Shown in pieces: positions 59,897 to 64,000 of a stretch of DNA of 64,000 bases. How positions within the stretch are numbered: the first letter of the stretch is position 1; the number at the start of each line of letters is the position of its first letter. Below the pieces are notes generated by a model, which saw only the letters and a program-made list of their open reading frames with translations, made no database searches and was not told the origin of the DNA. The position numbers were made by a program, and so were the translations under genes. The DNA is from Topomyia yanbarensis (taxonomy: Eukaryota; Arthropoda; Insecta; Diptera; Culicidae): NCBI RefSeq assembly GCF_030247195.1, contig NC_080671.1:215058943-215122942 (forward strand), in the 5' to 3' direction.

Positions 59897-61089
59897 GTAC
59901 ATAGTTTTTTGGGAATATTTTTGGAATTTCTAAATGTTTTTTTTCTCCAATCTGCAACATTTGCTGAAAATATTGTTGGAAGGCTATTGCGAAAAGCAGT
60001 GTGGCAATACTGGTCACTGGATGGAAGGTGAGGGAAAGACGTATATTCATTTTGCTCATACTAGTATTAGTAGCAGAAAGGAATGGAAAGACACATGACG
60101 CGAAAACGAGCGAGTGAGCGATACTAGTGCATATTCGCGCGACCATACAGCGGTCGGTCGGTTTTCCTCATCACTCATTTGACCGTCGTTATGCTACTAG
60201 CTAGCATCGGCAGTAGCGGAATAGAATTTTTCGTGCTATGACCCGTGCCAAACAGTTCGTAAATCCACCGGATGGAAAGCTCCCCGAAAGCAGTTTGCAA
60301 CGAAGGTCGTCCGCAGAACTTCAAAATTGATCTATGCTTCCAGATCTCAACCATTATTATGTCTCCCAAGAAACCAGCATGGCATACCTATTGTGTCTTT
60401 CATAATAAAACAAACCAATGGTTAGGAAAATGTGTGTTGCTTATAAGGAAGTCGTAGCTTAATTTAAAAAAATATGATGCGCCAACAAAAGAGAGAGAGG
60501 GAATATCAAATCAAAACTCATCATCAATGGTCGTCCTGAAAAGGGTAGGTTCTGGAAAATAATTGCCTCTGCTAACACAAACAGATTCATCCACCAGCCG
60601 CGTTCAGCTCACAAATAATTCCTTCTCGATATTGTACAGCCCTTTGTGGACCCTGTACGCTCTAAACAGTTCAACACAAAATGAAACAAATCTACAGTGG
60701 ACCTATATTTAAATTTTTTCATCATTTAAGTGTTCGGTTGGTGCATCATATTGACGGGTCTGACCGAGATGAGCTGAAATTTTTCGCCATTTCCGAGCAG
60801 TTTTCGAATAATTTTTCAAAACAGTTTTTCGTTATGACAACATTGTTGAACTTATTTTCGACAAAATGGCAAAAAATATTAATTATATGCAGTACAGCAA
60901 AAGATATAAGCGTACCAAACCTTACACGACTTTCCTACCGAAATTTTTAAACGGGCCCGTATATTGAAAGATAAGTCGTTAGTCACGATAAAAATGTAGC
61001 TTCCTTGTATAAAGGGCTCCGCCGCGGTATTGGTATTTAATTAACCTACTTTGGGGTCCTTAAAATAACGTCACTGTTGAGTTACTTAG
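59897..61089. other. No gene recognised
   Basis: Mixed sequence with short open frames of fewer than 90 codons. No repeat boundary or family similarity was seen. Confidence 0.35.
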
Positions 61090-61147
61090 TACTTTGGAAT
61101 GGTAGTCCATGTTTTCATGATCTCACATGGACTACCATTCCAAAGTA
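61090..61147. other. Perfect 22-bp inverted repeat (hairpin)
   Basis: TACTTTGGAATGGTAGTCCA plus TG at 61090-61111 pairs with its exact inverse at 61126-61147 across a 14-base loop (TTTTCATGATCTCA). RNA from either strand would form a perfect 22-bp stem. It could be a small-RNA precursor, a transposon remnant or chance; flanking pairing does not extend obviously. Confidence 0.9.
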
Positions 61148-62049
61148 TTGATTTGTATTGTCCAGTTTGGAAGTTATGTGTGGTACCAGATGTAATGAAA
61201 AATTGACCATTAGAGTGAGATATGGTTATATGAAAAAAATAAAATTTTGCTCAGAGTAACTTATTGGGATCCATTTAGCTCCCTCTGCAAATTTTTATCT
61301 CGCCCCCTGTTTAAAGTTTACATGAGATTTCGTATGAGGAAATCGTCTTTTGCAAAATAATTCTTCCAAGAGTCGTCCGTTACTTCCTAAAAATAAATAG
61401 ATGTCTGATTTTTATAGGAAATTTATCAAGGAAATAAAGTCTAGAAGACCGCGAAACGATCTGAGGCTTGTTAAGAAAGTTATTAATCTAAAACCGATTG
61501 ATGCTCTGAAGATCGATGAAAATTTCACTTTTCATAGCATCATTGCTGATGACAGTCTAATTATATACAAACTTTTTAACTTTCTCTTATTATGTACAAA
61601 AGAAGCCTCAATTTATCTATCAAAACCCTTGCAAGGTGGCCAAACAGTATAGATAAATGATTTAGACACATTAAGAGTAAATCAAAACAAAATTTTATAT
61701 AATTGGACAACCAACAGCAGTGGTGCTAGAAAAAATGATTTTTTTTATCAATCGTCAGAGCATCAATCGGTTTCTGTTTAATAACTTTTGTCTCAAGCGT
61801 CAAATCGTTTTGTGGTTTTCGAGACTTTGTTTCTATGTTGAATTTCCTATAAATGTCACATAACGATTTATTTTTATGAAGCAATGGGCAACTCCTGGAG
61901 GAATTATTTTATGAAAGTTAGTTTTCCCACACAAAATCCCATGTGCAATTTAAACAGTAGGTGCAAAAATATAGTTTCAGAGAACGAGCTAAGAATTTGA
62001 ACAGGTACCTAAAAAGCTGCTCGGAGCTGGAATCTAATTTGACTATTGT
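61148..62049. other. No gene recognised
   Basis: AT-rich sequence. A plus frame of 83 codons at 61401-61652 is open but unlike any family I know. Confidence 0.35.
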
Positions 62050-63185
62050 TCATCCGGCATTCAAATTGCCCTAGCACCCTTTGCTTACTGCCGAAGTATC
62101 AGTCCCATACTCGTATAACCAATATCAATTGAGTTAGGTTCGCAGCACATGGCACGTCTCGAGGCGACCAACGAGCACCAACGGCAACAACATACACCAC
62201 ATCTCTGCGGCGATAGCAAGCAACATGCGCAATGAAACGCACAAAGCAAAATGACACTACCCAACCGGTTCAGTCTCTACTACGACAGAGCGATGGACGA
62301 GCGCCGGCAGCAATGTTGCAGCTATAGCAGGAGACGATCCTTCCTTGCCGAAATAGTCGCACAAAGCAAAATTCAAATATCTGGTGATGTACCCCCGACT
62401 GGGCAGGCAGCGCAGTTGGCATGCACGCTTTGCTTGTTTGCAAGGTGATAGGGGATGCTGATTATAATAGAAGCACAGCGCGAATTGGATAGTAGCATAC
62501 TTCGGTATTTATCCCAGGCTGCATTATTAGCGGAATGTAGTATTTAAGCCTAGTAGTCCGCGTAAGGTGACAGAATATATTTTGAGCCCTATTCCAAAGT
62601 TATAAATGAGACCACACAGAAAAAAATATTTTGTAATTTTAAGTTTATTTTCGTGCACATATTTGGAGCATGAATATAAATGTAAAATTAAGTTCCACCA
62701 CAAACAAACACGACTTGTCGTGCTTTCTTCAACGAATTTTATTATAATTTTACACGTGGATTGAAAATTACAGTTTCTTTAAACGGAAAACCAATGCGCT
62801 TCTTATGTATTTTTACTCGAATACTCCTGTAAAATGAATGACATGCAATATTACACGAATGAAAGTGTAAAATTGTATGCTGTTTGATGCTCCAATTGAT
62901 TTAAACGTAATTTTCAATCAAATTTTCGATTCAATCGTTGTATGTTTACATTCGTATTGATTTACATGTCGTTTAAATTTCATTATTTTTTGGTGTGCAG
63001 ATATGATGAAAAAGTCACTAATCGGCATTCGAATGACCCTAGTAGTTCTCACCTGCCACCAAAATATCAGCCCTGAAATCGTGCAACCAATGGCTGTCTA
63101 AATGAGTTCACGGCGCATAGAGTACGCTTCTTCTGCGGGAGGCAATCAACGAGCACTGACGCGCGGCACTGTTCATGACGTCTTT
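62050..63185. repeat. Pair of diverged direct repeats, about 970 bp apart
   Basis: Blocks at about 62055-62210 and 63026-63185 share an ordered set of words (CATTCRAAT, CCCTAG, ATATCAGYCC or AGTATCAGTCCC, GAGTTMRSTTCRC and CAACGAGCAC). They are diverged. A MITE-like element lies between them. A short open frame at 62251-62448 has no family support. Confidence 0.45.
62612..62995. mobile_element. MITE-like AT-rich element
   Basis: The left end is CACACAGAAAAAAATATTTT. The right end, inverted, is CACACCAAAAAATAATGAAA. The interior is AT-rich without an ORF and contains ACATTCGT / ACGAATGAA-type inverted words. No convincing TSD, so the boundaries are approximate. Confidence 0.45.
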
Positions 63186-63499
63186 GAGGAGAGAGCGTTC
63201 GTAGAATTAGTCAACAGTTGCTTCAACAAATTAAAAAATGGTTAATAAATGAGGCAACAGGAGAAATATCAATGGGATTACAAAGAAAGTCAAGGATATA
63301 GATGTTATTATAACCTGAGAGTCTTAAGAAAACTCAGTAACATGTTATGTATAATAAAAGAAACTCGGCACAAGAAATAAGAGTATTACTTTAAACTAGT
63401 TTGATTCTCTAACGCTATTGTGCGGAAAAAATAGAAAACATTCAAAAGGTGTATCAAAATATATTCATTCTCGATAATATATGGATGTTAGCACCACTA
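63186..63499. other. No feature recognised
   Basis: AT-rich sequence before the terminal repeat. Confidence 0.35.
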
Positions 63500-64000
63500 T
63501 GCGGCCTAAATTATATTTATACACGAAAGCCTTTGAAATGATCTACAACTTCGTAGAACGTCAGATTGCACTATCTCTTACCATTGTATAGATAGGCGAA
63601 TTACCTTGAATTAATTTTGCTCACTGGCGCCACCATGTGGTGGAATTTTGCATTTCTGAAATTAGAGAATAAAGTATTTTTTGCTACTCTACAACTTTGT
63701 AGAACATCCAAATGCTCCATCTCTTAGCGTTGTACAGATACGAGCATTCCCTTTAAATTGCTTGGCTCATTACCGCCACCATGCGGAGAAATCCTGAAAC
63801 TTTCCAGTGAAACCAAAAAGTCTATTTCTCTACAACTTTGTGGAACATCATAACTTTCTATCTCTCGTCGTTTCAGAGATATATGAGTTTTTCCTAACCT
63901 TGCCCCACCTTTGCATGTGGGTCACATATATGAGATAAGCGGAGTACGCCCTTTGCGAATGTTAAGCAGCAGTATCCAACTTTAAACGTTAATAACTCTT
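63500..64000 (-). repeat. Inverted partial copy of the 45-46 kb modular repeat
   Basis: The reverse complement matches about 45540-46040, including the CTCTACAACTTTGTAGAACA modules and CGCCACCATG words. It runs off the window end, so its full extent is unknown. Confidence 0.85.

Noticed and set aside
61401..61652. 83-residue plus-strand frame starting MSDFYRKFIKEIKS
   Set aside because: It looks protein-like but has no recognisable family, no neighbour and no regulatory context. Not enough support to call a gene.

Overview
This window looks like repeat-rich intergenic DNA from a dipteran, most likely a culicine mosquito. No intact host gene was found. The assignment to mosquito is an inference from the mix of elements: an I-clade LINE with RNase H, an R1-clade LINE, a CR1-clade LINE resembling mosquito T1/Q elements, an mdg1/412-like Ty3 element, a BEL/Pao remnant, many small TIR elements, and a recurring terminal cassette (core CCCGGAGGGYCGAGT) that I associate with mosquito repeats. 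The only recognisable host gene is a degenerate histone H2B copy on the minus strand at 44.58-44.83 kb.

Layout. 0-8 kb: an AT microsatellite inside duplicated sequence, a BEL/Pao remnant (gag fragment, PBS, one LTR), then copy A of a 3.4-kb repeat that carries a nested MITE. 8-12 kb: a 3.0-kb TIR element flanked by TA, built from an ATGCGG-type minisatellite and a 1.4-kb internal duplication. 12-20 kb: three arrays of the 9-mer ATGAATCAA. A nearly full-length but mutated CR1-clade LINE separates the second and third. 21-27 kb: a LINE fragment, a GA tract, a second minisatellite-TIR element (TACGCGG type), a foldback element, an AT microsatellite and two direct copies of a 640-bp repeat.

27.4-35.7 kb: a complete Ty3/mdg1-like LTR retrotransposon on the minus strand. 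It has 680-bp LTRs with about four differences between them, and a 4-bp TSD. Its order is PBS, repeated leader, two small leader ORFs, gag, PR-RT-RH-IN; the pol frame is broken twice, both times in or beside A-rich tracts. 36-38 kb: a MITE, and a pogo-like TIR element filled by an AT microsatellite. 38.4-44.2 kb: an I-clade LINE on the minus strand with two intact ORFs, a poly(A) tail and a perfect 12-bp TSD. 44.5-44.9 kb: the H2B pseudogene, which keeps its histone 3' stem-loop and TATA box.

45-52 kb: modular repeats and copies C and B of the repeat seen at 4-7 kb. 52.8-58.4 kb: an R1-clade LINE on the minus strand with a damaged ORF2, inserted into a MITE terminus. 58.4-64 kb: MITE-like elements, a perfect 22-bp hairpin, and an inverted partial copy of the 45-46 kb repeat that runs off the window end.

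The sequence therefore records layered insertions. Two elements look young: the Ty3 element (LTR identity) and the I-clade LINE (intact ORFs plus perfect TSD). I found no CRISPR array, tRNA, rRNA or other RNA gene.
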